Of a DNA stretch of 64,000 nt, positions 1-14,500 are shown one piece after another (the stretch's first letter is position 1; each line of letters begins with the position of its first letter). The position numbers were made by a program, and so were the translations under genes. The stretch comes from Apteryx mantelli (lineage: Eukaryota > Chordata > Aves > Apterygiformes > Apterygidae), in the NCBI RefSeq assembly GCF_036417845.1, contig NC_089979.1, positions 120,995,415-121,059,414 of the forward strand, given 5' to 3'. Below the pieces are notes generated by a model, which had not been told where the DNA came from, did no database searches, and was given only the letters and a program-made list of their open reading frames with translations.

Positions 1-1166
1 TTTTTCCGCTATTCTTGATGAGAAGGCAAGAGCAGACAGTCCTAAAATTAATTCTGAATCTATTCTGTTTCTGATGCCTCTTTGTAATCAGGAGTAAAAC
101 ATATGCAGTTTTGTTATCAATAAAATAGCAACCTTAATGTATTTTTGTTTACTTTTCTTATAGAACTGTTGGGAGATGAAATGATTAGAGTTTATTTTGG
201 CAAAATCTGTGGAATTTAAGATACAGTTGTGATTATAAGGATGAAATTAGTTTGCTCTAAAGTGATGGTTGTGGTGTAGCTGGGTATCAGGGCTGTGTCT
301 GTGTGCATACCCAGCGCTCTGTGCCATCTGTTCCCTGGGTCCAGAAGGTCCCCAGTAGTCTCCAGAGAAATGACACAGGGGACTGACTTGAAAGAAGGTG
401 ACTGGTTGGGCTCCTACCCAGCTTCATAACAAAGCAGCAGATCCCAGCAATTCCCCTAAGCAGCTTCTGTTGCACACAGACCAACTGACAGACACTATTT
501 GTAGGCTTAAATGTGCTGATTGTCTTTCTCGAGCAGAGATTTTGGCAGTCTCAGTTGTAGTTGGCAGTTCCTGTTGCCACTGAAAGAACTGACCAAACTG
601 TAAATAGATCATTTCCTGTACATGCAGGAATGGCCACGTAGGACAGTCTTTCGTACCTAGTTCAAGATAATCAGTAGCAATGGATCATGCATAGACTGGT
701 GTGGTCACGTAGGACTACAGGACAGCTAGATTATAAGAATTCATCACAGATTGTATCTGTGCAACATTATGAAAGACTAGAAACAAAAGAAACCTATCAA
801 TACTTTTACAGTTCTTTAGGATATTGTATTTCAAGCATATTTTGCATAAAACAGTTTAGAAGTTTCCAACAAGAAAACCATTACTCAAAGGTGTATAATA
901 TAAAATGGGTTTCTGTTGTTAATATGGCTGCTTTTCTGCCACTATGTGAATGGTAACTGTCTGTAGATCCTAACATTGTACTAAAAGGAATTGGTTTTGC
1001 TGTAGACAGTTACAATGCATGTGTGTAACTCTTTATATATAGTAACCTTGGAGCATATTCGAGCAAAACACCTGTTGGATATTAAGTGGATTGTGCATTT
1101 GTGGATATAGAGAATTCAACTTGTTTATCTCCTGTCATTCATGAGAAGTTTTTGTTTTTATTTAAG
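1..1166 (+). other. ACAD11: ACAD11 intron, 5' edge of window
   Basis: AT-rich intron sequence. I see no exon matching the kinase domain here; the short open frames at 287-956 show no family resemblance. Confidence 0.6.
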
Positions 1167-1314
1167 GCTCGTGTTTTGGCAGTGCTGGACTGGGAACTTT
1201 CAACTGCTGGTCATCCTTTATCAGATTTAGCATATGCCACTTTATTCTACTTTTGGCCTACATCTATTAAGGACTTAGGTGAAGGAACTGTCTTTTGTTT
1301 CAAAGACACTGTAG
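1167..1314 (+). CDS. ACAD11: ACAD11 window exon 1 (end of kinase domain)
   Basis: Reads [20 protein letters not shown] and continues with [11 protein letters not shown]. The LDWE motif corresponds to the second metal-binding Asp of APH-type kinases. The acceptor is a T-rich tract ending tttaag and the donor is TAG|gtatga. The exon ends in phase 1, and the next exon completes a Glu codon. The catalytic HGD loop would be in an exon upstream of the window. Confidence 0.9.
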
Positions 1315-4300
1315 GTATGAAGCTGTAATTTTTTTTGTCAAAATGAATTTTTTGGTTGATTTCTATTTGATATGTTATCTTTATAAACAACAATAAAATG
1401 TCAAATGAATGAGCAAATAATTTTGTATTTGAAGAGAACTTCTCCATAGTTTTCTTCATTGCAGGAAATGTGCTGCTAGTAAGGTTTATTATTAGAACAG
1501 GTAATCCTGTTGTAATATGCTGTGGATTAGCCAGGGAATGTTACTTCTATAAAAGGTTATTTTGAAGCTTTCTTAGAGATACTGGAGGAAAATTTATTTA
1601 AATGTAAGCTTATTTAAAAAACAAAAAAAACAAAAAACAACTGTAGTGCAATTCGTTTCATGGCTGGGGTAAGGTGGGAAGTAGGAAGTGTTATGCTGGG
1701 CTGAAATTCAGACAATTCCTATTTCCTTTTGGCTCTTCATATGTCACTTAGCTCATAAGAGATGATAAAATCATGTTTTGTTTTGTTTTTTTAACTGTGT
1801 AAATTGAAGGTATTGAAAGGTGAAAAAGCTGTTCAAATGTTTGAAAAATAAGGTGGAAAAATCCTAGAAAATATTGAGTATCTTAAAATATTCTGTTGTT
1901 TTATAGAAACTCCTTCATTTGAAGAACTGATTTCCATTTACTCCCACTGCCGGGGTATTAGCACTACTTTTTCTAACTTGAATTTTTTTCTTGCTTTATC
2001 ATGTTTTAAAATGGCCGGAATATTCCAGGTAATATGTTCACTGACATTTTCTGAAATGATGCATATTTTTATTATGAGTATTTGTAGATAATATTTCTTC
2101 AAAATATGAATTGTATTTTAAAAATAGCTGAAAACATTGTACTTCAGTTTGTTCCTTTAGAAGCAGTATCTTAGATGGTTATGACTGGTAACTCTCTAGG
2201 ATAGAATTCTTGCTGCATGAAGCACCTTGTCTTAGATGTAGCTAAATTCTTAGGAGAGCAGGCTAAAGAAGAATAAAAAGTGGATGTGTGGATTTTTTGT
2301 GATTGAGGTGCCCGTGTGCTGGCAGTTTTGTCATTTGGACTTCTTTTTGGACTCTCCAGCTAATTTAAATCCCATATGACACAAACAAAGATGTTAGTAA
2401 GCTTCTGCAGCTCTCATAAAAGTAGATAGCATGATATGTAAGTCAGATCTTCTTGGTGCCACCCACAGATGAAAAAGAGGCTGTGTCAACTCAGCTTACT
2501 ATGAGCAGAAGATGCACATGTAGCCCAGTCTTGACACATGCTTGCAGGAGAAAATAAGTTTCATTGATTCATTGTCAACAGGAATAATTGTTTATTTAGA
2601 TTTTCAGCCACTGTAGGACATGCGTACAGTTTTATGAGAAGTTGCAGCATGAGTCCAGCTTAGCAAACGTGAGATAAGCTTCCTGGTATTAATTTGGAGT
2701 TAGAGTGTATGTGTGGGCAGTTAATGTAGTTGTGGATAATAATCATATATGTATACTGGTGTTGGTTGGCTTAAGGACAGGCTGGGCTTGCTTGCAGTAT
2801 CATGTGCAGACATGTTCTTTTTTGCTGTACTAGTTCTTGTGGGGTTTAGTTTAGCTGGGGTATGTTGGTTTTTCTTTTGTGGGTGAAGCCTTTCCATTAT
2901 ATCAGATATGGACCAAAAACAATACTAACATATCCCAGTAAACTGTCTGTAATTCATAAAACTACATTGGCTGCTAATGTTTTTCCTACTATGTGCATTT
3001 AAGTTTTATTTGCCTAGCTGAAGAAATCACCTATCTAAAAGAGAGAGACAATTTTAAGTGCATAATTATACCATATATGCCTTTCCTTTTGGTTTTAGGG
3101 TGTATATGCTAGATATCTCCTTGGAAATGCTTCTGCAGAGAATAGTCATGAATTTGCTAAGATGGTGAAGCCTTTGGCAGAGAGGGGGTTAGAGCTCTCA
3201 AAAAGGTAAGAGATCTAAACTACTGATATAAGGTCAGGCAAAGCTTTTGCAACCCTTTCACTTATTTAAATGGCTGTGTAAGGCAGCTTATGTTGTTATC
3301 AGGGAAAATTTTGTTGTATTTGTTACTCCATTGGATGTTCTTCTTTAGATCATCTTTCAGCAGTAGAGCACACCACAGAATTTCGGGAGAGTTGTTCCAT
3401 CAAAGTAGGAAAGGTGAAGAGATTCTGCTGAAGGTAAAGCAGTTCATGATACAGCACATATATCCGGCTGAGAAGGTAAAAGCTTTTAGTAAGTTTATTT
3501 ATGAATGACCATTTATAAGTAGAGTTTACAAAAATGTAAAACTTTGTATAGAAGTCATGACTTTTTTTTTTTAAGAACAGCTTTATTTTTCACTCAGTGA
3601 TACTTATGTTGGTACTTGCAAAATGTTACCATACATCATTATCGTTTGCATGAATCTTCTTGAAGAAATCAAGTGTTGTATGTGGTTTTAATAAACGCTA
3701 AGAATTACTTTTAAAAGCGGAGGAATACTTTGCTTACAGTTAATACCATGGCATCCTAACAAAAACCTAGAACTCTTATGTACTAAGTGCAAAGATGCAT
3801 ATTTATTCTGATGTTGTGCATGCACACAGGTGCTGTGTTACTTTCTTTAGTGAGCTCACACTATCTTATATCTCATAAATTCTAAATCCTATTCCAGACT
3901 TCTGTCTTCACTTCCTTCTTGAGTTTTTTTGCTTTTCAGTTCCAAGGAAGAAGTAAAATCATGGCACAAAGAGCCTGACATTTGGATTCCTTTTATTTTA
4001 ATTGACTTAGAATGTCACTGTAGTTAGGATGCTTAGCCTCTCTCAAATATTTGTTCTTTTTTTCCTTTTTTTGTATATACTCTGAGATCCTTTATTGAAA
4101 GTATTATTTCTGTGAATTCTGGTGTGTTGTCATGGACACCAGATCTGGCAAAAAAAATTGTTGTGACTGTATTACACATCTTCCTTTTTCCTGTTCAGAA
4201 ATTGGGAGTAGCCAGAATGCAGTTTCACGAGACAGCCTCATACTAAGTATGGCATTATGCCTACGCTGTTTCTGTGCTCACTGTAGCTCACTCCATTACT

Positions 4301-4582
4301 ACATGGCTATCTTCAGATTTCTTGTTAGAAACTTTGGAACTAAGTTAGAGGAAGTGAGTCTTCTTCAACTAATATGTGGACAAGCGTGTTGTTCCCGTGA
4401 TTTTTCTGTTCCTGTAAATCTAGCCTATTCCTTTATTCAGCCTTTATTCAGTATGTGATGGGACAGGATAATTTTTTTCACTTTTGGTTATATTTGGAAG
4501 TATCCTGAGCTGTTGTTATTCTGGAAAGGTAATGTAATGCTCTGTAAAGTATTTGTGCATAACTTCTGTGACCGCATGTGGG

Positions 4583-4624
<42 letters not shown>

Positions 4625-7600
4625 TGACTCTGTAAATCTCCTATTTTTAAAATATTAGGCTTCTGGTTTTTGGCCTCAGAGGGAAATATACTCTGGGTTA
4701 TCAGTTCAGAAAGGAAATTGCTGTTTTTAACCATACAATGTTCAGTGCTTCTGTTCCTTGTCTTTTTTTTTTCTTTTGGGTATTATTTGTACGATAATGA
4801 ACATGATTCCATCATGTATCAGTGTAGCCTCATTCTTGGATATATCCAATACCAGTGAAGGTTTGCAATCAGGTAGTGGAAATATCGACAGAAATCCATA
4901 ATTAGAGGAAGGGAAAATGAGATGAAGCACTTTACTTCTTTATCTAGTGAAATATTAAAAATGGTTCATTTGGAAAGCTGGTTCAATTTTCAGCCTAGTG
5001 GAAGCACAGATGACATTTGTTGGAGAATCGGGTATTTCTTTGGTTGGGTGTTTTGTTGTTGTTTTTCTAGTCAGGCAAAGGTGTAGAGAGCATATTAATC
5101 TAAATGACTTATGAATATACCTGCCTACCACAAGGGATCTGTTGGGAACAGAAATTCTTGGTATCCAAAGTTTCTTAAAAGTCTGTCTGTAACTAGTTTT
5201 GGATTGTTCTGGAAGGAAACCTTTTAAATAAGTAGGTGTACTTGCTTTAAAAACAAGCAAATGAACCACAAATAGCCATGAAAGTTCTGTAATGCATAGT
5301 GGTGTTTTTGTAAGTTATTTCTGACAGTGGGGCTTGCAAAGCAGGACTTGTAGGTTCTAGTTCTGAATTTCTCTTATTGTATGATTTTTAGAAAAGTCAT
5401 TTAATCTTTCTGTGTAACTAGCGTAATAATTATTCAGGGATTCCAGATCATCTTTCACACGGCTTTGCCATGAAACAAAGGGAATTGTGTAATATCATAA
5501 AATCAGCATACAAAAAATGTTTACCTGAAATTGGAGTTTAGAATTACAGTTCAGTGTTCCTGCAGTGTTTGTAGAAGAATAATAATACAGGTAGGGAGAA
5601 GAGAGAGTTCTTAGGCACTAGTGTTTTTCATTCTAAAACTAGTTCTGGGGCCAACTTTGAAGTGCTGTGCCTTGCTAAAGTATACTTGTCAAAATACTAG
5701 GTTTACTAAAGAGAACACAGTTGTATATAGTACTAATACTCACTCGAGAAGTTATTTTGACAGAAAACCTGCATTCTTTGTGGTTTTGCTCTGTTAAAAA
5801 TGATTAACTAGCTTGTATATCTGAATGTTGTGATGAGACACCTGTACGTTATGTGCCAGTATATCAGGCTAAGTTTTATCTGTTTGACTTTTGGGTTTAT
5901 TCCTCCTATGCCTACTGTTGGTGCCAGTTACTTGTATCTTAGAAAACATTGTATCTTCTACTTTTCTCATCATGTGTTTTAAATCACTCCAAGCCATTTT
6001 CATGTGTGAAATGTACTGATTGGAGTCATCTCCATGATGCATTTGACATCTTGCAAAATAAGTAGATTGCATTTTGATTTTTGAATTATATTTTTAATGT
6101 GTAATGCAGCCAACTATATGACAGAAAGATATATTGAATACTTTGTTGTTAGTTCCTTGAGGTGTAAGGCTGGGAAACAAACCATGTAATTACTTGTGTA
6201 TGTTAAATATCATTATTTATTTAAACAGCAACTTTTTAATTGTTTCTCTAAGGAAATAATAAAATACTATGCTGGACATGGAAATGCTGAGGAGAAATGG
6301 AAGAAACCACCAGTGCTTGAGAGACTGAAGGTACTGGATAATAAATATTCTTGAGCGCTGTAGCAATAAAAGAAACAAAGGCACTGACATGGAGAGTAGG
6401 AAAGTTTGCTATATGCTGTTGGAGAAGTTACTCTGACTTCATGGAAGGAAACAGTGAAGAACAGTGACAGGAAAGAAAGAAGTAATTAAGGGAAGCATGC
6501 AAAAGGAGATGAGAGATACAAATGAAAGAGGAGAAAAGCAAAAGTGAGTTCTGTGAAGGGTGTACCTAAACTTTAACTCAAAGACTGTATCTATTGAAAA
6601 TAACTATTTGGAAAAAAATAAAAGGTCAGATATATTGGACAGCGTGCTAGGCAGGAAGGAAGAAAATGGGTAGCAGGCCAAACTTCATTGCAGGATGAAG
6701 GTTTATTGCTAGTGTTTTTTCCTTTGATTCTTTTAACAGGAAATGGCAAAAGCAGAAGGTCTGTGGAACCTTTTTCTCCCAGATGTCAGTGGTCTCAGCC
6801 AGCTTGACTATGCGCTAATAGCTGAGGAGATGGGGAAATGCTTCTTTGCCCCTGAAGTTTTCAACTGTCATGCACCTGGTTAGCAAACTCTGTGCCTTAA
6901 CTACAGTACTGAGAATGGTATAAAGGTGGGCATCTTATGCCTTACCAGTTTGTGTGTCTCTAGAAGTAAACATGCCTGCTGATTTCTTACAGACACTGGA
7001 AACATGGAGGTCCTGCACATGTATGGGACTAAAGAGCAAAAGAAAGAGTGGCTTGAGCCTCTCCTTGAAGGGAAGATTAGTTCTTGTTTCTGCATGACAG
7101 GTAAATTTTTCTCCAGAAGAGAGTTACAGGCAACTGGCACAATTTTTGCAATAGCTTATGAAAAAACCAAAAGTTATTATGTGTTAATCAGTTAATGCAG
7201 ATAGTTCCACTGAGTCTGTGAGTGTGAACATGAAAGCATCTCTGAGGTATGAGTGCAAAGTTAGGCAGCCTTGCTGTACTTCTGGAGCTCCCTATCTGAT
7301 AGTTGCCACTTCTCACTGTTATGTGGAAAGCAAATACTAATTATTGTATTTTCAATTTATTTTTAGTAGTAGTAAAATATAGGTCATTGTACAAACCAGA
7401 TTTACAATAGCACTTACCATTTTGTAATGTGTTTTGGGGATTCTCTAGAAACATACATGTAGGTACAAGTATGACAATTGTGGTTAAAGTAATGTAGTTT
7501 TGCGTTATGTCATAATTGGAGCTTTTGTGGTATAACCCTAAAAATAACTTTTGAAACACAATACATTTTCTTTGTCATTAGCTCAGCATTATATCCATTT

Positions 7601-8480
7601 TTACTCTTGGAATCTTGTGGCATTCAGCACCTCTGAAAAGCTTGACTTTTGATATAGGAAGGTGACTTTTGAACATGGGATGTCAAAATTTTGGCCTTCC
7701 TGTGTGAGCAGGAGTTGAGAGAACTCAGTCTTACAGAGCTGGACCCTTACTTTGCCTATCCTGTTTCACTCTGTTCCCCAAGAGTAAAAAGATGCTTTCA
7801 CTGAAAACTTGAGAGAAAGTGGCCTAACAAAGAAGTTTAAGGTGAAAGGAGAGAGAATGAATCTTTCCTGTTCAAGATCATTGCTGACACTGCTGGCAAC
7901 CAATTGATGTAACCTATTTCATAAACCAGTCAAGCTCCATCATAAAAGAAGTTTAAATCCCTTTACTTTCACTTGAGAGCAGCCTAGAAAAACAAAGGCT
8001 GAGAAGAGATATGACTGTTATCTATAAGTAGTACCCTGGAAGGGGTAAGGATTTAAAAACATCAGGAAAGGAAGAAGGTTATTTAATATAAAGGGTAGTT
8101 TGGGCCCAAGAACAAGTCAGCTTAAGCTGCCTATGAATAAAATGTTATAAGAAAATAGAATGCCTTTGACCACCAGCAGTGAGGTTCTGGAAACAGCTTT
8201 TCTGCTGGGAGCAAAATAGTGTGTTTACAGTATATGTAAATCCGTGTATTTGTGGTGGTAGTACTACCTGTATCCTGTTGTTCGGTGTGTTATTTTTTTA
8301 TTTATTTTTATTTTTAACACAGAACCTGATGTAGCTTCAAGTGATGCCACCAATATGCAATGCAGCATTGAGCAAGATGGAAACAGTTACGTGATCAATG
8401 GCAAGAAGTGGTGGAGCAGCGGTAAGCACAGAAAATTTATATAAGAGTGGCTGAGTCTAAATTTCTTTCTAAGAATTGGT

Positions 8481-8511
<31 letters not shown>

Positions 8512-11500
8512 CATTCCAGCTCTGAGATGAAAAATTGTCTCCTCTTGAGCAAAGACAATAGAATGTAAAACAGCAGAAAGCAGAATCAAGTCTTTGTTCT
8601 ATTAAAGTCCAAAACTCAACTCTGATTTGGATTTTCAGGCCCTTTTTAGAACCTCTGAATTTAGTTCACGGAACAAATGCCACAATTGTTCTTTAAGTTA
8701 TACCTTTTTCCTTCAGGTAACTTACACGTTTATAGTGATAGCCTTTAAACTTTGTTTTTATGAAGCTGTGCCTGTCAGCTTGTTTGTGAGATTTGGGTAT
8801 ACTGTCTATAATTAAATTAAAATTTGGCTGTTTTTAAACAACTCTGATACTGATTGATTGGCCCTTACTGGCAATTTTCCTATATTTTTCTTCCCAGAAA
8901 AATCAGTGGTTTGCTTGGTAGATGATAAATGTCCCTGTCAGTGTAGTGCAGTTACTTTTTTACCAAAACATATGTGACAGCAACTGGAATATCATCATTT
9001 CCTGGGAGTTTGGAAGCTAACTGAATAAAATGAGCTGCTGACAGGAGATAAACTTGGCTGTTTTAATTATGTACCTTTGTGTGGGGAAGCTACATACTCA
9101 GATACGCTTGTGCAATACTTAGACTCACCAGGAGATAGGGCTCTTTGTCTCCTTTCCAGTATTTCAGAGCTGGAGGTAAGGGGAGGTATGATATGTACAT
9201 CTTGCCTCTTCATCGGAGAGTGTCACTTAATAGCTGATTACACTTGCTCTGGGACAGCGTCTCCCACGTGTGCATTGCAGTCCTCGAGGGGATAATGGGA
9301 AAGTTTGTAGGAGGTCACGCACAAAAGATAGTACTAATTTTACGAGTTACATGAACTATAAAAAGAAGAGAGAGCAAACGTAAGAGAGCATGATTTGGCT
9401 TGTCTTATTTCTAATAAAAATAATTAGGACAGATTTGTATAAAGACAGACGCACAAAAGGCACATACATGTGGCTGTGTTCCAGTCAGAGCCTTCTTTTC
9501 TGCCTTTTGTTTGTTTTGTTTTGTTTTTTCTTTTGGTCTGAGTGGAACTTGAGGATCTTGGCTGTTTGTCTGGGAATTCCCGAAGCCTGACAGCCTGGTC
9601 AGTATGTTGCTCCAGGAGCAACCACTCTGCATGTGTGAAGATAAACCATGAATCACACATGCAGGAAGTCAGTTGCCTTGTGGGAGAACTGAAGTCCCTT
9701 ACTGTGCTCTGCAGGGGTACTCTGCACTTGCACAGTAAATACAGTATGGCTTAAACATGTCAGACTTGCAGTGTATGAGCAGACCATCTGTGTAGCACAT
9801 CTGTCAAGCACTTCTGACTTAACAGTTCACGCTCTTGTATTTCTGCAAAATACTGGACAGAAATTCTGTAAGCTTCTGCCATCCAAAGAGAGAGAAGAGG
9901 CTTGTGTCTTGTTTATGCTACTGTTGTTCCTTGTCTATCATTTTAGAACTTTTTCTTCCAGTCTGTAATTGTGTAATCAGGAGCAGTGTCCAGGAATGAG
10001 AGATTCTTGCTAGCTTTCATAAGCAGTACATGATGTGGGGCAGTGTGGTGTAACACCACTTTTTCATTTTGAAAGCTAATGCATCAATGCATTTGAACTG
10101 TCTCCAGAAACTCATGGAAAACTGCTGCTTTCCTGGAATCCTGGTCAGCACTGTGCAGGGATTAGCTTTGGTATTCCTCTATGAAAGACTGTAAATCCCA
10201 CCAACCATGAGCTCCAGAAGGAGTCAGAGCCTTCCTCATTCATGAAGCAAGGCCTCTAGTCTTTGCTGATAGATAAGTACACACTTGTGATGAGAGATGT
10301 CAATACTTACTAAAACAAAGTAAGCATAAAGATAGCCAAAAAATGGAAGCCAATGCACTTCTCATATTTTTACATTTTATTATGTCTTCATATATTTTAT
10401 TTTAGATTATAATTATTGCAATGTCTGATTCATTTTACAAATTCCTACTAGAAATTCCAGGCCCCGTGTCAGAAGATTAGCTTAAAACTTTTTCTTACAT
10501 TCTTTCTAATACTTTGACTATACTATTTTGACATTTACAAGGCCAAAACTTCACATGGTGCCATTGTATAGCCAAGGAAATAGTTGAAATTTTATGCATG
10601 CTCTAGAGGAATAACACTTGGAATATGAGTGCTTGTTAGAACTCTGGGCAGAGCAAAGACAATAAAAAAGACTGAATAAGTAGGTAGCACTTGTATATAC
10701 ACACACACTTGTTGATTTCTTTTATCACAGTGAACGCAATCTTCAGTTTATTTAACTATACAATTCTTGGGCAAATCTACAGTGCATTGCCTCTCTTCAT
10801 GACATTAAGTGAACAATGTGTAATCTCCCCATTGTGGAATCAAATACTGGCCTCCCATCTTCTACCTTCCCTCTTGCAATCTTTTATCAACTGATGTCGT
10901 TCCTCATATTGTATTTGTACTGAGAGTCTCTAGGAATTCAGTGACTATCTAGGGTTTTTTTTAGTGCTAGGGACTTTATTTTTATTACATTATCTTCTGT
11001 ATCAGCTGCATAAGTTTTTTTTTTCTTGAGGCTATCCTTGGATATCAAATGGAGTTAGTTTAGTTACAAGAGGGATGTGCTTTCACTCAGAGATATACAT
11101 TTTATGTACACACACATATATATGAAGGACTATAACTGTCTGCATCTGGCTCTACTGCATATAGTTTATCCTCTTCTTTCAGCCAGTGATTTGAGTTCTT
11201 TGAGCTGGGTATAAATGCTCAGAGCCCTCACTACACCTGTAAAATCCACAGACATGCAATAAAGGTACATCTAAAAGTCTATATTTTTGTAATAGATCAT
11301 AGGGCTCCCTGTTCAAAATTAATCTTAATGTGATAGCTGAAAAATGTAAGGCCATTCCTTGGTTGCCTTGATACTTGTTGCCCAAAGATTTTGTAAGAGT
11401 GAGAGGAAAGCTGAGCCATTTTTTAGGAAGTGACAAGAATGAAATCCTGGATAATCACCTCATATGAATCTGAAATCAGAACCAGAGATCTGGAATGTGC

Positions 11501-14500
11501 CTCTTATGGGACACTGGGCTTGCTGAAGTCCAGGGCGAGCAGAAAATAAAAGGGAGACATGAAAGGTCTTTTTAGGTAGTTACAGAGAAAGAGTTGTTGG
11601 TTTTCATGGAGGGATGTTGTTGTTGCTATATATATGTGGAAACACGCAATAGCTTTTTTTTTTGTTCTTTTTTTCCTGACTTAATTCTCAGCTGTGAACT
11701 GCTGCCTCATTTCATTCATTGCTGCAAGGGTATCTATGGGATGATAGCTAGGGAAAAACATGAAAATTATTGTTTAGGCAAATGTTCCAAGCTGTTACAA
11801 AATACAGAAACACAACCAAAGTGTTACATTTTAAAGGCATGAAAATTACTAAATTTTGGTATAAAAGTTCCTGTACTGTGGTTTTATTGCTGTTGGTTTC
11901 TTTTTCCATTTTAGGCATGTACAGATTGATTACTCAGCTATATAATAACCTAGTACTGTGACCCTTTAAAATCTTTATTATTTTTTTTTTAAGTAACTAT
12001 CTCCAGTTGTTTCTAGCACTTTCGGTATACAGTTCTTGCCTGATGCTTGCTTTTGATCAACATATTCCATTTTGAACTGCATTGTAGTGTCTTGGCTAGT
12101 TTGTAGGTCCAGAAATTCATCTGAAAGTTGACTTGCAAAACAGATGTGGAAACAATACCACTTTAATTAGTAAATAATTTCTTTGTTATATAAGATAATG
12201 AAAGTAATTATCTATATAGTGAAGCTAATTGTTTCTTCTGTATGGTCTTCATAATTCATAGAAATTTCTTCAGTTATTCCATTCTGTTGTTGCCTTCTCC
12301 AGTATCCATAATTTTTTGCTATTTTCATAATATGCATTTTAAAAGAGGCACCCAGAAAGGCATACAGAAGAGGGTTCAGGCAGGTGTGAAACAAAGCTAT
12401 GCTCTTGGTTACCTGAAGTGCAACATCTATAGTTTTACTTGCATCACAGTCAGTAATCAACAGGTAGATGGTATCTATGGCTCGCCAGAACTTAACAATG
12501 TTGTAAGGCAGTTGAGTAATAATAAAAGTGGCCACTACTGCCAGCAGAACTATGAAGGGTCTAGATTTTTTAGCATTTGGAGATCTAAAGATTGCTTTAG
12601 CGGTAGCTGAATAACAGGTCAGCATTACTAGGAAAGGAAGCAGAAATTCCAGGATAATTTCCAGGATTTGAATGGTTGCTTTTAAGAGTGTTTCCATGTT
12701 CACTGGAAATACAGGAAGGCATTCATTCCTGTCATTGTATTTCTTCACTTGGTTAAATATCAGTTCAGGGATACTGAGCACAATGGCAGCCAGCCAGACC
12801 CAGATGCAGGTTACACTGCACTGTTTTCCAGCTCTTCTATGACCTTGGGATTTGGAAATGGCCCTGTATCTATCCACACTGATGCAGGCCAGGAACAGCA
12901 TGCCAGAGCTGAAGTTCATGGTGTATAAAGAAGAAGCGAGCTTGCACATTGCATTTCCAAGTTCCCATCCCTGCACTGCATTTGCAGCCCAAAAAGGGAG
13001 AGTGAAGAGCAAGAGCAAATCGGCAATGGCCAGGTGCATGATGTACACATCTGTCTTAGTCTTTGGTTTCTTGCAATAGGCAAAAATTGCAACCACTAAT
13101 GAATTGCCAGCGACTCCAACAGTGAAAGCTAATGAATAGAACACAGGGAGGAATAATTTACTGAAGTTTCTTACATCATCCTTTTCACAAAGCAGCTCAT
13201 ATGTGTTGTAATCTATCACAGAGCTGAGATCACCCTCATCCTCAATCCAGTAATCAGTTGAGTTGTTCATATCCCAGCCCATGGCAAAAGCTGCAAGACA
13301 AAAAGAAATACAACTTGCTTCCAAGTTTTAAAATTTCTGTTGAAACCTAAAATCCTTTCTCAGGGTTGCTTATAAATCTCAAATTTAAACAAGTTAGATA
13401 TTAAGAAGGCATTTGCAAATAGTCAAAGTACTAGAGCTGATACAAAGAGCTAGACAGTGATGGAGGCAGACCAGATCAAGTCTCAGCTTCTCATGTGAAA
13501 TGGGTAACTGACCATATCTATGCAATGCAAAGTAAAATGGATTCGCTTGAAATGTTTTCATTAACCTCAGCGTTTGAGGCTGCGGAGGCTTGGAGTGCAC
13601 CTCACTGGTTACCACGTTTCAGCTGAGGAGCCATCATTGCTTAAACTGCTCTGACTCAATTATGCATGACTATATTCTATTGCAAAATAAATTTGTCTGC
13701 ACCTCTGTAGAGTTGTAATTATGCTTTTTTCTCTATACAGCCTCAGCAAAGCAAAGCAGTACTGGTTAAAGGCTCTGAATACTATTGCCATATAGTGGAT
13801 AAGGAATATTAACAGTTTAAAGCTGAGAGGAAAGTAGTGGTATTCTGTGCCTACTCTCATATATTTTGGCAATTTGGGATACGAGTATAATATAGGGAGA
13901 GTGTGCTTGTTTGCTTCTCAGGCACATGTGTACATACCAATCACTTAAAGCACAGCTGTCTAGTGGAATCAGCAGTGGAACTTGGTTTAGTCTCCATCCC
14001 ACGCAATGAATGGCTTACAGAATCAAATTAACGTGGGTACACTGAATCTTACGGCTGGAAACTTCTCAATGTTATGTATGGAAAGGAATCTTATCGTGTA
14101 CAAAACAGCCCACAAATTCCCAAACAGTTCAGAACTTCAGCTGTTTTTTCAAGTTCATCTCGTGACATGACTTAGTAAACACTAAGGTTATATTCTCACT
14201 GCTTGTTTAAGGTTGAAATTTTAGTATTCTTATCTTCAGACTGAATCTTAGGCAAGCCATGTCCTACAGTATATTCTTTTCTTCCTGTAATTGTGTTCAC
14301 TTACTAATTTGCTGAAATTCCTTGCTGAAAACTGCAGTCCTGCAGTACCCCATTTTCTAGAAATAAATGGGATTAAGATTTTTCAGCAACAGTGGCAAAA
14401 AGATGCTGAAAATGAAAAACACATTCCTCTTTCATCTTTGGCAGTATTTCAGAATTTGAGGCTGGTATTACTGAAAACAGATTCTTATCTGATATTCTGC

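Larger units (their letters stand above)
1315..6252 (+). other. ACAD11: ACAD11 introns between window exons 1 and 5
   Basis: Introns 1315-1906, 2029-3098, 3206-3348 and 3476-6252. They hold an A-rich tract near 1614-1640 and a 40-nt T run at 4584-4623, and otherwise no recognisable element. The 108-codon open frame at 4132-4458 has no supporting splice context. Confidence 0.6.

Noticed and set aside
4132..4458. 108-codon open frame on the + strand
   Set aside because: Intronic, Ser/Cys/Leu-rich, no homology recognised, and ACAD11 exons 4 and 5 join in phase without it.
12242..12610. 122-codon open frame on the + strand
   Set aside because: Antisense shadow of the ACKR4 coding exon.
13283..13324. 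N-terminal 14-codon extension of the ACKR4 frame, resembling a short signal peptide
   Set aside because: It crosses a strong splice acceptor at 13292-13291 and is absent from the receptor family.
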